Source: Psococerastis gibbosa
Lineage: Eukaryota > Arthropoda > Insecta > Psocodea > Psocidae
Length of the DNA stretch: 64,000 nt
Direction: 5' to 3'
Assembly: GCA_963971405.1 (NCBI GenBank)
Contig: OZ020491.1
Coordinates: forward strand, 10,038,855-10,102,854
Each line of letters opens with the position of its first letter. The stretch's first letter is position 1. The position numbers and the translations under genes were made by a program. Below, one piece after another: positions 1 to 10,515 of this stretch. The notes beneath the pieces are model-generated. The model saw only the letters and a program-made list of their open reading frames with translations, had not been told where the DNA came from and made no database searches.

Positions 1-588
1 GGATACAGAAATCCCTGTAGCAACAAATGAAAACAAAATCTGTCAAAATAGGTCGTCTCACGTAGATTGGTAAGCCGAACAACAAAGATTGTGTAAGCAA
101 AAAAAAAAAAGTGAAAAATGAAGTTGTATACACAGTAAGCAGCTCAAGTGGTATTCACGACATTGAAATCTAACTGAATTATACAGGGAGTTCCTCAAAA
201 GAAAACTCCCCCGGGATTACTCCGTGATTGGTTCCTGGGCGCACAACAGCATGATTTCATTGGTTCGCGTTAGAATTTTGGATTTTTCATTTGTGACAGT
301 TCAATTGAGTGCTTTTTGTTACGGGGAAGAGGAAAATTTTTTGCGTGATATTAAAAACGTCATGTCGGCGATTTTTTTCTCGAATTGATCAAACATGTGT
401 TGTGTTTTATTTTTTTCAAATTGGAATTTTGGCAGATTTTTCATTTGTTGATGAGATTCTATTTGAGATGGCTCGATTGGAAAATGTGCTGTACATAATC
501 GTAACTTGTGGTTTTGGTTAGCAAGAACTGACGGATGTAACTAACAGCAAATCTTCGACTGACAATGACTAAATCACTAAAACAGGGC
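1..588. other. No recognisable gene or repeat
   Basis: I see no gene here. A 70-codon open frame at 309-521 is phenylalanine-rich, low in complexity and matches no family I know. Two ATTGG (inverted CCAAT) motifs lie near 218-263, but nothing downstream supports a promoter. Confidence 0.4.
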
Positions 589-642
589 ATTGTTGGTAAA
601 GTACTGGGCTATGAAACAGAAGTTTGAGGTTCGATACTAGCC
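589..642 (+). repeat. tRNA-like head of a short SINE (copy 1)
   Basis: The segment contains TTGGTAAAGTACTGG (like a tRNA D-arm / box A) and GAGGTTCGATACT (like a T-arm / box B), followed by an A-rich stretch. A close relative is at 2468-2545 and a looser one at 54360-54450. It lacks a complete acceptor stem, so a tRNA-derived SINE head or tRNA pseudogene is more likely than a functional tRNA. Confidence 0.4.
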
Positions 643-703
643 TAAAAAGAAAAATATTCCACCAAGCCTGGCTCCATTGTGGGCCGTCCACCCCACCTTC
701 AGT

Positions 704-866
704 CAAGGCCGTAGCTAGAATTTTTTTCGGGAGTGGAGGTTCAGAAATTGCATTGGTTATTACATAGTAGATTTTATTTTTCATCTCAAAATCCGATTCT
801 ATGTAGTGCCAAGCCATTTCATTTCGGGGGGGGGGGGGGGGTTGAACCCCCCTAGCTACGGCCTTG
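704..866. mobile_element. G-rich MITE with 15-bp TIRs and 8-bp TSD
   Basis: The ends CAAGGCCGTAGCTAG (704-718) and CTAGCTACGGCCTTG (852-866) are a perfect 15-bp inverted repeat. The element is flanked by a perfect direct 8-bp repeat, CCTTCAGT, at 696-703 and 867-874. It is 163 bp, has no coding capacity, and carries a long poly-G run just inside the right end. An 8-bp duplication is typical of hAT and a few other DNA transposon superfamilies, so this is a non-autonomous hAT-like element by inference. A related copy is at 39895-40068. Confidence 0.85.
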
Positions 867-1056
867 CCTTCAGTGGCACCGGAAAACGCAACAACCGGTC
901 ATGTTGCTGATCACATCCAAAATTAAGCAGTGGTCAAGAGGGAGAATCTTCTACCAGTCCTGGGCCTTCAATAGCTAAACATACTCTCACTTAGAAGCAC
1001 GGCCTTATCTCTTAATAGCGGTGTAATAATCGTTGTGAGGGTTTCCCTGGTAACGA

Positions 1057-1810
1057 TAATCGGCTTCGGTGGCATGATGGAAGCGTGCTTGTTCTTGTGC
1101 GATTCTCTACACACTATGCGATCGGAGACGTGTCGTAACTCAACATGGGAATTCCAGACATCTCCTCGCTCTGATTGGTGTGCAAGAGGACATTGTGCGA
1201 CGGAAGCCGTAACATTCGTGCTGAATGTCACGTGACCTGGCGCTAATGTATTGCAACCTGCTGCCATAGCGGGGATTTAAATAAGCAATAGAACTCTACA
1301 ACTGGGGGACTTATGGGCCCAAATCGTGGCCTGAGTCAGGACTCCAAGATCATACTGCTATTTGTAAAGATAATCGGCTTCAGTGGCATGATGGAAGCGT
1401 GCTTGTTCTTGTGCGATTCTCTACACACTATGTGCGATCGGAGACGTGTCGTAACTCAACATGGGAATTTCAGACATCTCCTCACTCTGATTGGTGTGCA
1501 AGAGGACATTGTGTGACGGAAGCCGTAACATTCGTGCTGAATGTCACGTGACCTGGCGCCCCAGACTTGAGCATCTAAGGTGAGCTGTTGCTAATGTATT
1601 GCAACCTGCTGCCATAGCGGGGGGTTTAAAGAAGCAATAGAACTCTACAACTGGGGAACTTCAGGGTCCAAATTGTGGCCTGGGTCCCGACTCCAAGATC
1701 ATACTGCTATTGGTAAAGATTATCGGCTTCAGTGGCATGATGGTAGCGTGCTTGTACTTGGGCGCGTATCTACATACAATGCGATCGGAGACGTGTCGTA
1801 ACTCATGTAG
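1057..1810 (+). repeat. Three-fold direct repeat carrying the SINE-A head
   Basis: Unit starts, marked by CGGCTTC, are at about 1061, 1375 and 1724, giving periods of 314 and 349 bp; the third unit is cut short. Each unit begins with the SINE-A head (TGGCATGATGG, then GATCGGAGACGTGTCGTAAC) and the first two continue into a shared spacer with AACTCTACAACTGGGG. A reverse copy of part of that spacer is at 32288-32375. Open frames of 66-67 codons inside are by-products of the repeat. Confidence 0.75.
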
Positions 1811-2058
1811 GTAAGACTAACACCACCGTGTATTTCATAAATTAGGAGCCTTAACGTTAAATAAATAATAATGCTGAGCTTTGCATCTTCCCCAAATTTT
1901 CTAAATAGCCAATAACGTAACAAACAAGATATCATTTCGTGAGATAGGATGCATTTGTCTTATGTGTGGCCAAAATAAACCCAAGTCAACCGTAGCTAAT
2001 TACAAGAAATAACAAATCACTAAAAGACAATAACGAGCCATTTCACCTGCCAGTCAAT
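1811..2058. other. Unassigned spacer
   Basis: A+T-rich spacer with no repeat partner or coding signal that I can see. Confidence 0.3.
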
Positions 2059-2128
2059 AAGTTGTCACTGTCACATTCGGCAGTGATCTGTCACCTGGTG
2101 ACAGGCGATATCTGTCACTTGTCACGGC
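2059..2128. promoter_or_regulatory. TGTCAC/GTGACA cluster with hyphenated palindrome
   Basis: About six TGTCAC or GTGACA hexamers fall within 70 bp, including CTGTCACC-T-GGTGACAG, a palindrome with perfect 8-bp arms around one base. TGACAG/CTGTCA is the core bound by TALE homeodomain proteins (Meis/TGIF class), and the centre also reads as a CACCTG E-box. A TATATAAAG motif follows at about 2220. No transcript is visible, so regulatory function is only an inference. Confidence 0.25.
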
Positions 2129-2467
2129 AAGTCAAGTCAATGTAACTCATCCCCTTATGTCACACTTTTTTCCGCCGTCTTTGCGTTTATTATCGAAACC
2201 CTTTATTTGCCACCCCTTCTATATAAAGTTTGATCTAGCTTTTATGCTGTCTCTCTCTCTTAAGATGTCAAAGTCAGTTTTGGTCTGTCACTTCTTTCCA
2301 GAGCAGTGAATTTGATTTCATATTTTATTTCACCTTGGCTTGCTTGGTTCTTTTAATTTTTATCCGTACAATGGAAGGGTTATAGACAGATAGCACTTAA
2401 CGACTGTCAGCTCTATAAGTTCTTCTAAAGAAAGGAAAATGCTTAATATTTAGTTATAGTTACTAAT

Positions 2468-2545
2468 ATAATATAATGTTGGTAAAGTACTGGACTAGGA
2501 AATAGAAGGCCGAGGTTCGACACTCGCCAAAAAAAAATATATATA
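2468..2545 (+). repeat. tRNA-like head of a short SINE (copy 2)
   Basis: It shares TTGGTAAAGTACTGG and GAGGTTCGA with the segment at 589-642, then runs directly into an A-rich and (TA)n tail. The tail directly after the T-arm-like block suggests a retroposed tRNA-related sequence rather than a working gene. Confidence 0.45.
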
Positions 2546-3793
2546 TATACCCCTATTGAAAGTTAAGGCCGTGCTTTTATTAATAGATGTAGTTGCTAAC
2601 TGGTTAACAAGCTACCCCCACAAGACAATATTTTTTTATTGCAAATTTACACTGTGCAAGGGGGTTTATTTAGTCTTTCTCCAGTTTGGGCATGGTAAAT
2701 TACCAACATTAGAATCAATTTAACGAAAATACTGGGCAAAAAGCCAAGTTTCTCATTTGAAAACATTTAGAGCCCGTTTATACATTCATTAAATTGTTTG
2801 TATGCGATTAACCCTTTATAAAATACAATAAAATTATATACTGTATATACTAGTATATAGCACTCCAGAAAAAGATCACAAAATTACTGAATGCTTTGAT
2901 TGATCGAAGACGACGTGGCAGGTGGCACCACAAATTTAAAAACATGTTTTGGCGGGAACGAATGTCCCTTACCTCTGGGCAAAATCAAAAAACCAATGAT
3001 GCTACTACAATAAGCCCCACCAACATACAAAACACTAAAACACTGACCCACTTTTCCTATTAAACATGAATGAACTGGACATGAATGAACGCCTACTCCA
3101 TAACACGGCAAGTGTACTCTCTAAAAATTACAAACAAAAAAATACCGCGCGCGGAAAAAGTCACAAGAGGTTGGAGGAGATAAATTTGTGATCCTATATG
3201 ACCCCCACTTCAACAAATGCTCAATATCGGCGAAATGGGAATTAGTTGTGGGAGCTTAAAGCTCTCCCTCATTCGGAGGGGAATAAAAAAGCTTTGTTGT
3301 TAGCACAGCTTTTTTTCGGATCAGAAACAATATTGTTCTGATGGTTTTTTTTTTCAAGTGTGGATAATGTGGGGGGTGGGGTTGAGGATGTGTGGTCAGC
3401 AAATGATTTTTATTTCTCTTCTGCATAAAGAATATACGGTCTCTACTATGTGATAAGGCAGCAGGCTTTGATAAGCATGAAAGATATATTAACAATAATA
3501 ATAAAGTCATTATTGAAACAAAAAATGACAGATACAACAATTTTAGGACCCTCTCTTACACCTACTGTACTGTACCAACTGTACATATCAACGATAGTTT
3601 AATAGAAATATTTGGAAGTAATAAACTACATTCATACCGAACATCAGCCATACCTTCTATTCAAAATAACGGTCACACTAATTCAAATACCATCCACGTT
3701 CATTTTCTCACACATTCACACGCAGCAATGGACAATATGATTATAAATAAGAATTAAAAAGACCTAAACCAAGCATATGAAGTCCTTGACAGA
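2546..3793. other. Gene-free stretch, nothing recognised
   Basis: Open frames of 75 and 94 codons on the minus strand (2884-3111, 3256-3540) resemble nothing I know and look like chance. The sequence is A+T-rich with short homopolymers. Confidence 0.4.
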
Positions 3794-3910
3794 GTGGCCC
3801 TCAGCAGTGTGACACAATTTGAGTACCTGGGCAGTGCTATAGCTGAAGACAATAGCTCAGCAGGTGATATAAAATGCCGTATAGACCAAGCGAAAATGAA
3901 GTTACCGTAG
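3794..3910 (+). pseudogene. LINE reverse-transcriptase fragment
   Basis: Thirty-eight open codons end in TAG at 3908-3910. The translation contains TQFEYLGSAIAED followed by GDIKCRIDQAK. This matches the pattern just after the catalytic core of non-LTR reverse transcriptases (F-x-Y-L-G-S-x-I, then E/D-I-x-x-R-I-x-x-A). Nothing coding flanks it, so it is a small isolated remnant. The family could be the same as the truncated LINE at 5469-5751, which would carry the far C-terminus, but the two do not overlap and this cannot be tested here. Confidence 0.7.
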
Positions 3911-4370
3911 TTTGTATTTGAACGGCAGCGAGAATGAACCTCGTGTGTTGTGTAAATAAAGAATTACAAGAAAATTTCAAGATGAACCTTTCACAAACCA
4001 TAAGTTTTAGTAACAGAACCAAATAGACTTGAAAACTACGAATCATTGAGCAAAGCCGTTAATAAGGCTTAAAAGACAGACACTACGTCTTAAAAATCCA
4101 TAACTCACGTCAAAAGACTATGACCAGTTAGAGACATTGCATGAGCAGGACTGCCGCGAGTTCTTGCAGTATATCATCGCATGACCTCATATCCAAGAGC
4201 AGAACTTGGCCAGACAATAGCGGGACGACTTGACGAAGTGTGGTGCAGCCACATTGTTCTGTCCACATTTTCAGCTTACCCATTATTTTCCCGTTCAGGC
4301 ACAAAAAGCCAGACTTACATCTTGCCCGGGGGGAAGGCCCCAATAAATTGCGCGGAAAACAATACCTTTG

Positions 4371-4680
4371 CCCCATCTGGTATGGGAGTACTTCACGCGG
4401 GGTTGCAGGAATTGTATGTGGCATAAGACACGCTTGATCAAGTGTTTGTCTTTCCTACCACCTGATGTAAATTGAGGAATGTTGACAATAATTGAGCAGC
4501 AGTATAGCACTGAAGATGCATGATGCCCCATTTGGTATGAAAGTACATCACGCGGGCTACTGAAATTGTACCTGTATGTGGTATAAACCACCGTCGATCA
4601 AGTTTTTATTTCTTTTTTACTTCCTGATGTAAATTCAGGAATGTGGACAACTGTGATGTTTTTGTTGCAAAATATTCCAT
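4371..4680 (+). repeat. Two-copy direct repeat, about 155 bp
   Basis: CCCCATCTGGTATG at 4371 and CCCCATTTGGTATG at 4526 each start a similar block, continuing through TGATCAAGTGTTT / CGATCAAGTTTTT and CTGATGTAAATT. The copies differ by substitutions and small indels, so the duplication is old. Overlapping open frames at 4128-4591 are by-products. Confidence 0.65.
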
Positions 4681-5455
4681 CAGTAAAGCACAAAAGATGT
4701 AAGGTTTCCTCTCCAGTTACTCCGACGTCATGATGCGGGTATTATTCAGAATTATCATTAGTGCGAAGTTATTGGGGAAATGACTTTAACACCCTTTCGT
4801 GCCGTTACATTACTAACTATAACTATAACCGGAACACTATACTTTGACCAGTAGACCGCGGCGGCTCGGCACCCGGCCTGTACCGATCTTTTAACAATAA
4901 CTGCCCAAAAATTGATCTTTGATCTGGGTTATTAATAATAGATTCGACATACCCCGTGTGCCTGTATAGCGGACAATCTGCCAGTCAGCGTCTCTCAATT
5001 TTGAAAATCATTCTTTTGATTGACAGCTTAAATATTTTACGTATTGATTACACTGCTTCTAAAGACTTTGAATTGATTTTTTGATGGGGTTTTTTATGCT
5101 GTTTTTTTTTCATCTGCCGCTTTTTAATCATCAATAAATAATTAATCCAACAATAGGTTTGATGATAGGTTTGTGTTGAATTTTACTGATGTTCAAAGGT
5201 ATATTATGGGAAGTTAATTTACTACATAGGTTAAGTGAGCGTACACAGTAACTAACAAAAAAAGCATGTATTAGCTAATTCAAAAGATAAATAATTCGTA
5301 ACTCCAGCAACTTCCTATTTTGTAGAATAATTTTATGTATATTCTGCCTCGTGCAGTATTAACCCCTAACAAGTTATTTATTCAACACCTAATGTGCAAT
5401 TACTTAATAAGTCAAAATTGCAATTGAAATTAAAACAACCGTATATAATACCACT
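4681..5455. other. Gene-free A+T-rich stretch
   Basis: No coding signal, tandem repeat or dispersed repeat partner was found here. Confidence 0.35.
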
Positions 5456-5468
5456 AATCCTTCCTCCA

Positions 5469-5751
5469 TAGAATAAACGAAAAAAGAGCTATTATGGGCA
5501 CCATTTCAGCAAGAAGAGGCAAATGGATGGGGCATATTCTGAGACGCGAAAGGCTCCTCAAGAACATCATTGAGGTTATGGTTGAAGGCACCAACTCAAG
5601 AGAGAAGAGTGCCTTGAGAATGTCATGAAGGATCTAGGGTGCGACACTTATAAAGGACTGAAAAGGACCGCACAAAACAGACAAGAGTGGAGGAGAAAAA
5701 GATAACATTTGCTGCAAGCCAATCCCTAGATTGCAACTCAAGAAGAAGAAG
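5469..5751 (+). mobile_element. 5'-truncated LINE insertion with 13-bp TSD
   Basis: The insertion is bracketed by perfect direct repeats AATCCTTCCTCCA at 5456-5468 and 5752-5764. Inside, one frame from 5512 reads GKWMGHILRRERLLKNIIEV, the C-terminal motif of a non-LTR retrotransposon polyprotein (W-x-G-H-h-x-R-R-E). That frame stops at 5626. After a frameshift the next frame gives DLGCDTYKGLK and RQEWRRKR, the usual end of the same protein. The 3' end is a (GAA)n tail. The 13-bp duplication, 5' truncation and simple-repeat tail are the signs of target-primed reverse transcription. A sister 3' end lies at 62711-62830. Confidence 0.85.
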
Positions 5752-5764
5752 AATCCTTCCTCCA

Positions 5765-6495
5765 CCCAAACGTAGTCTCCCACATATTCAATAATAAATA
5801 ATACAATAAATAATAATAATATCGTAATAATCAATAATATTAAAGCAACAACTGACAAACCTGATCCCAACATTTCTTCACATACGTGAGGCTGCATTAA
5901 ATTAATGGAGATATTAAAAAAACTTACATCTATTACATACTACTTCATGGCAGATTGATAGTTAACAACAGCATGCATATGGTTGGATGTCTTAAATCCT
6001 GAAACTTCCAGATAGCCTAATTTATGGTTTATCTGGCTTTATTCGTACGAGCCCTCAGTTACGAAGCTAGTAAATATTTTAAATACACAATCGATAAACT
6101 GTGCAGGGCTATATTTGCATTAAAAACGTACATATGACTATATAAGTCAAACCACGTGCCATAAAAAAAAAAAATACTTCGTTACCCGAAATTGTTTCCA
6201 TCAAAAACACTAATGACACGCAAAACTTTATAGCAGGGGCCAGCAGAAATCCGACAGTGATGAATAGCTAAATAGCATGCAGCCCCGTGTTGACCCGTCT
6301 AGTTTGTGGTTGGGGTAATAGAAAAGAACGGGAAGGACTGAATGATTGAGTGAATGATTCGGAGAATGACTGACTGAAGGCTCGCATGTTGGCCTGACAT
6401 TCATCAGCGAGAGTGATGGGCAGCCGGCCTCGTCCGTCATCCGTTCTGCCCCTCCTCCTTACAATTTATGGGCCCCCTCCCCCCACTGCGCTATC
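5765..6495. other. Gene-free stretch
   Basis: Open frames at 5634-5897 (minus) and 6228-6440 (minus) match no known family; the first partly overlaps the LINE tail. Nothing else is recognised. Confidence 0.35.
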
Positions 6496-7440
6496 GGACG
6501 TGAGAACACGAATACAGGGTAAGAAAATCGAAGCGATTTGCAAAAGAGCAGCTAGGGGCGCACTAATGAATGTCTAAGACATAGCATCAATATTAGATCT
6601 GGGGGTTACTGTAGCGAAATATGCGAAGAAAAGAGCAGCTACGGGCGCACTGGTGAATGTCTAAGACATAGCATCAATATTAGATCTGGGGGATTACTGT
6701 AGCGAAAGATGCGAAGAAAAGAGCAGCTACGGGCGCACTGATGAATGTCTAAGACATAGCATCAATATTAGATCTGGGGGTTACTGTAGTGAAAGATGAT
6801 GAAGAACTAGAATTCAGGATAATAGGCAGTGGCTGACCTAACGTTCTTCGTAACGTTTAGACAACATCTGCGAACATAAGAACACGAATACAGGGTAAGA
6901 AAATCGAAGCGATTTCCAAAAGAGCAGCTAAGGGCACGCTGATGAATGCTTAAGACATAGCCGTAACATTAGATCTGGTGGTTACTGTAGCAAAAGATGA
7001 TGAAGAAAAGAGCAGCTCCGGGCACACTGATGCATGCCTAAGACATAGCTGCAATATTAGATCTGGGGGATTACTGTAGCGAAAGATGCGAAGAAAAGAG
7101 CAGCTACGGGCGCACTGATGAATGTCTAAGACATAGCATCAATATTAGATCTGGGAGTTACTGTAGCGAAAGATGATGAAGAACTAGAATTCAGGATAAT
7201 AGGCAGTGGCTGACCTAACTTTCTTCGTAACGTTTAGACAACATCTGCGGACATAAGAACACGAATACAGGGTAAGAAAATCGAAGCGATTTCCAAAAGA
7301 GCAGCTACGGGCGCGCTGATGAATGTCTAAGACATAGCATCAATATTAGATCTGGGGGTTACTGTAGCGAAAGATGATGAAGAACTAGAATCCAGGATAA
7401 TATGCAGCGTTCTTCCTAACGTTTTGACAACATCTGCAGT
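6496..7440 (+). repeat. Higher-order tandem repeat (88+88+201 bp)
   Basis: The landmark AGAGCAGCT occurs at 6545, 6632, 6720, 6921, 7009, 7097 and 7298, giving spacings of 87, 88, 201, 88, 88 and 201. The array is therefore a roughly 377-bp higher-order unit of two 88-bp monomers plus a 201-bp form, repeated about 2.3 times. The extra sequence in the 201-bp form includes GGCAGTGGCTGACCTAAC and ACAAGAACACGAATACAGGG-like blocks. Copies are very similar, suggesting recent expansion by unequal exchange. Confidence 0.85.
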
Positions 7441-8794
7441 CAACGTCTTCAGTGGCTGAGGTAACGAGATACAATCTTTTTCATGCATTTTTCCTTTTAA
7501 GACTAGTTTCGAACTTCGAACTCCTGTTTCATAGTCAAGTTCTCTACTTACTAGACACAAGGGCATTTGCCCCTCTTGGCCTAGGCTCATGGCATATACG
7601 CCGTGCAAGTATCCTCCTAGAAATATAGCAGATTATAATACGTTGGTGAATTTAGCTGAGGTCAGGCATAAGTTAAACGAAGAAGCATTACTAGTGGCAT
7701 TATAATTGGATATTTTTTTATTATTAAAAAATTGACAAAATCAAGGTTAAGCGATGATTAACCATCAATGTTATTTATAAACGGTTCCAACAATAAATTA
7801 GCGCCACGAGGCATCTTAATTTGAATTTGGCGGGAAAACCGGTGGGACCACACAACCGCATCACTTCGTAACAACGTAAATAGAGCCACTAACGACCCAG
7901 TTCCCAGACAGCCGAGCACATTTCCCTCAATTACATACCACTTTTATGACCCATAATTCCTCCCTTCACAGCCAAACTGCAATCACCCAAGACCTGCGAT
8001 TAATACTAGAGTCTCCGGCCTAATAAGAGGTTTAAAGCTTGTGGCGGCGCAGGACATCAGAAGCTGTTAGAGACATAATTGACCTCGAGTATGAGTACAA
8101 AAAGGTAAAAAGGGGACAAGCAACCCCCATTGACGTCGAATAAATCGATAATGTTGTTACTCGTTATCGATTGGGGGTTCGATTAAAGTTTGGTAATTTT
8201 AAAATGGGTTTTCAAGGGTGTGTTATTATTGAAATTCATGTGTTTTCAAAATGGCGCCAGGAAATTTGATGGGAAATCCTCTTGTCTGAACTGTACAAAG
8301 TAATTTATTTTTAGTATAGGCTACTTACTTCATCCAACGCCCACTCTTGGCATTACCGCCATCTAGTGCCGGGCCAGCCAGTATAGTGATGAACTGATGA
8401 TAGTATGTCAAAGTTAGGGCTCTGGATTGATTGACACGTAAGAAGATGGGCAGCACTCATACGTCCGCTGAGGCAGAGGGGCATTGGTCTGAAGTAGCCA
8501 GGACTAGGCGAAACAGGTGAGCCTGTAGGTAGTCGTGGCCAGTAGTACAGCGAAAAGCAGCTCTTGGTAGGTCATGTGGTAAAGGATTTTTTACCAAATC
8601 TTCCCATGGCTGTCCTACTGCGCTGGTTGTTAGTGCGTTCTTTTTAGTATTGTTTGTACAATCATTACTAAAATTGAGAGAGTCTTCAGATAAGTACTGT
8701 GGCTCGGACCAATTCTTGCAGTTGCAAACAGTAATCTATACAGGAGAGATTATTCACTTCAGCGAAGTCAGTTTAAGTCAGGACATGCATATAC
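7441..8794. other. Gene-free stretch
   Basis: A 93-codon minus-strand frame at 7327-7608 runs out of the tandem array and is not a gene I recognise. The remainder holds no repeat partner or coding signal that I could establish. Confidence 0.35.
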
Positions 8795-8978
8795 TATAGT
8801 GGTACAGACTCTGACTTTCACCCGAAAGGTTGTTGGTTCGAGTCCTACATTTGCTACATTTTCTGGACATGCTTCGTAAGGCATCTAAAGCAGGAGGGTC
8901 CCGGGTCTTCCTAGTTGCGTGCAAAAAAGGGCGCTAGGACGCTAGGTTGGTTTAGTAATACGAGTAGAACATAAAGTC
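8795..8978 (+). mobile_element. SINE-C, tRNA-headed copy
   Basis: The 5' part reads AGTGGTACAGACT (box A-like) and then GGTTCGAGTCC, a perfect RNA polymerase III box B. The body continues through GTCCCGGGTCTTCCTAGTTG to GCTAGGTTGGTTTAGTAATA. Other copies or fragments are at 26778-26963, 39676-39775, 50897-51098, 52648-52800, 62451-62608 and 63078-63133. This copy shows the clearest tRNA-derived head of the family. Confidence 0.75.
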
Positions 8979-9093
8979 CTGAGACCACCTATCACGTCTT
9001 TTTCGACAAGCCAATTGACACGTCTTCTTCTTGCAGCCACGACGAGATTTGTTGAAATTTGAAACTAGGCGTGCTCTAATAGGTCAATGCTGG

Positions 9094-9395
9094 CGTGCCA
9101 GATGGCACCAGGAACCAATCATTCCCTGTCATCTCTGCTAATGCTCTCGTGACACGTTGCTGAAAATAAAGAGTACCAACAAGACGCATCTTGTTTCTAC
9201 GCGCAATACCAATGACATCAGCCCTAACCAGATCTCAGTCCAAGTGGCACCAGGCACCAATTCTTTCATACTCTCGTATTCCTGAAAATAAAGAGTACCA
9301 ACAAGACGCATCTGGTTTTCCACGTGCTATACCAAAGGCTTCAGATACAACCAAGGTCTCAGGTCCAAGTGGCACTCCTTATAATGGGGAGCAAG
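9094..9395 (+). repeat. Tandem direct repeat, about 122 bp
   Basis: TGAAAATAAAGAGTACCAAC occurs at 9161 and again at 9283, and each is preceded by a GGCACCAGG(A/C)ACCAAT block (9104, 9246). A third partial unit begins near 9367. The 61- and 73-codon frames here arise from the repeat. Confidence 0.65.
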
Positions 9396-10390
9396 AACAT
9401 AATTTACTCTAAAGTAAATTCCTTTCACGAGAAATTAAACTTTGGAGCGAATTTTCCACACAGACAGACAGTCTGCGCAAATCACGCAGCGTGAAATCTT
9501 CAATACCGTCGACAGGGGTAAAAGGGAGAAAAGTTGTAAGAGCGATGGGCAAAGAAATGACCGGCGATGAATATGGAATTGATGTGGCGACTTTTCAAAA
9601 CCTAACTAATGTTACTCCATCTTCCTCGACTCGTCTCATATACTAAACGGAAACTTGCTCAATAAATACGGAGGTAACCGTTATTTTTATATCGGTACGA
9701 CGGGTTCAAATTGTATTTATGGAATTCTATATTGACTTATGGATATTTACAGCTTCAGCGATTTATAATGAGACTTTTAGATTGAAAGACTCAAAGAAAT
9801 TACGCTTTCTGTCAGCATTAGTTTTGGTGGTGTTTTATGTGTTAGCGCCCTTTGCGCCATTAAGCATCCTGGAATATGAGCGATGGGATCAAGCGGGTAA
9901 GATGGGCAACCGTAGCTCAGCCAATGATTCAGCAGTTCTGTATAAAATCGTCACTTTCGCAACCAATCACAAAATCACATAATGTACTACATAAGAAATA
10001 AAATACGTGTTTTTGAAACAGAAAACGATTCTGTATAAATTTAGGTAGAAAATAAGTTCCCAGCAGTAAGCTGACGTGTCTAGGGGAAGACGGTGCAACA
10101 TCAGTAACTCAACAGTGAAAACACAGCTGCAGCAGAATCTGCCTTTATACCCCAACTCAGTTGCTGCAATATATGTCGGGAATACTGTCTGTGGTACTGT
10201 TGCCGTAGAATCTGCCTTGAACATTGGGCCTAACATGTCCAAAAATGTAACAATCCAGGGACGCGTAGTAACAACTTTTCTTATGAAAGCCCGACCAAAC
10301 TTAGTCGGACCAGCACTCGTGGCAAGTCATCTGTCGACGACATGACAGAATAGACCGACCGGTTACATCCTTCCGCCAATTCAAGGAAAA
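9396..10390. other. Gene-free stretch with two unassigned open frames
   Basis: The plus-strand frame at 9719-9982 (87 codons) has a hydrophobic stretch around residues 29-50 that could span a membrane. The frame at 10076-10345 (89 codons) has no visible motif. Neither has a recognisable homologue or supporting context. I would not call either a gene. Confidence 0.3.
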
Positions 10391-10515
10391 TGTCAGCACT
10401 TTGAGCAGTAGACCAGACGGCCATTCGGTAACTCGCCACCGAGTCTTCTATAAGTATGTCTAAAACTTAGTGCCGAAGGGGCAGAGGATACCAGCGTCTG
10501 ACAACCATTCTTATG
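10391..10515 (+). repeat. Dispersed repeat, pair with 49027-49135
   Basis: Both copies share GTCAGCACTTT, ACTTAGTGCC(G/A)AAGGGGC and ACCAGCGTCTGACAAC in the same order and at near-equal spacing. Coding content and class are unknown. Confidence 0.65.

Noticed and set aside
6496-7440. CRISPR-like array
   Set aside because: Units are 88-201 bp with no short identical repeats separated by unique spacers, and the genome is clearly animal.
8795-8870. tRNA gene at the SINE-C head
   Set aside because: No acceptor stem can be formed, and the sequence continues into a body shared with other dispersed copies.
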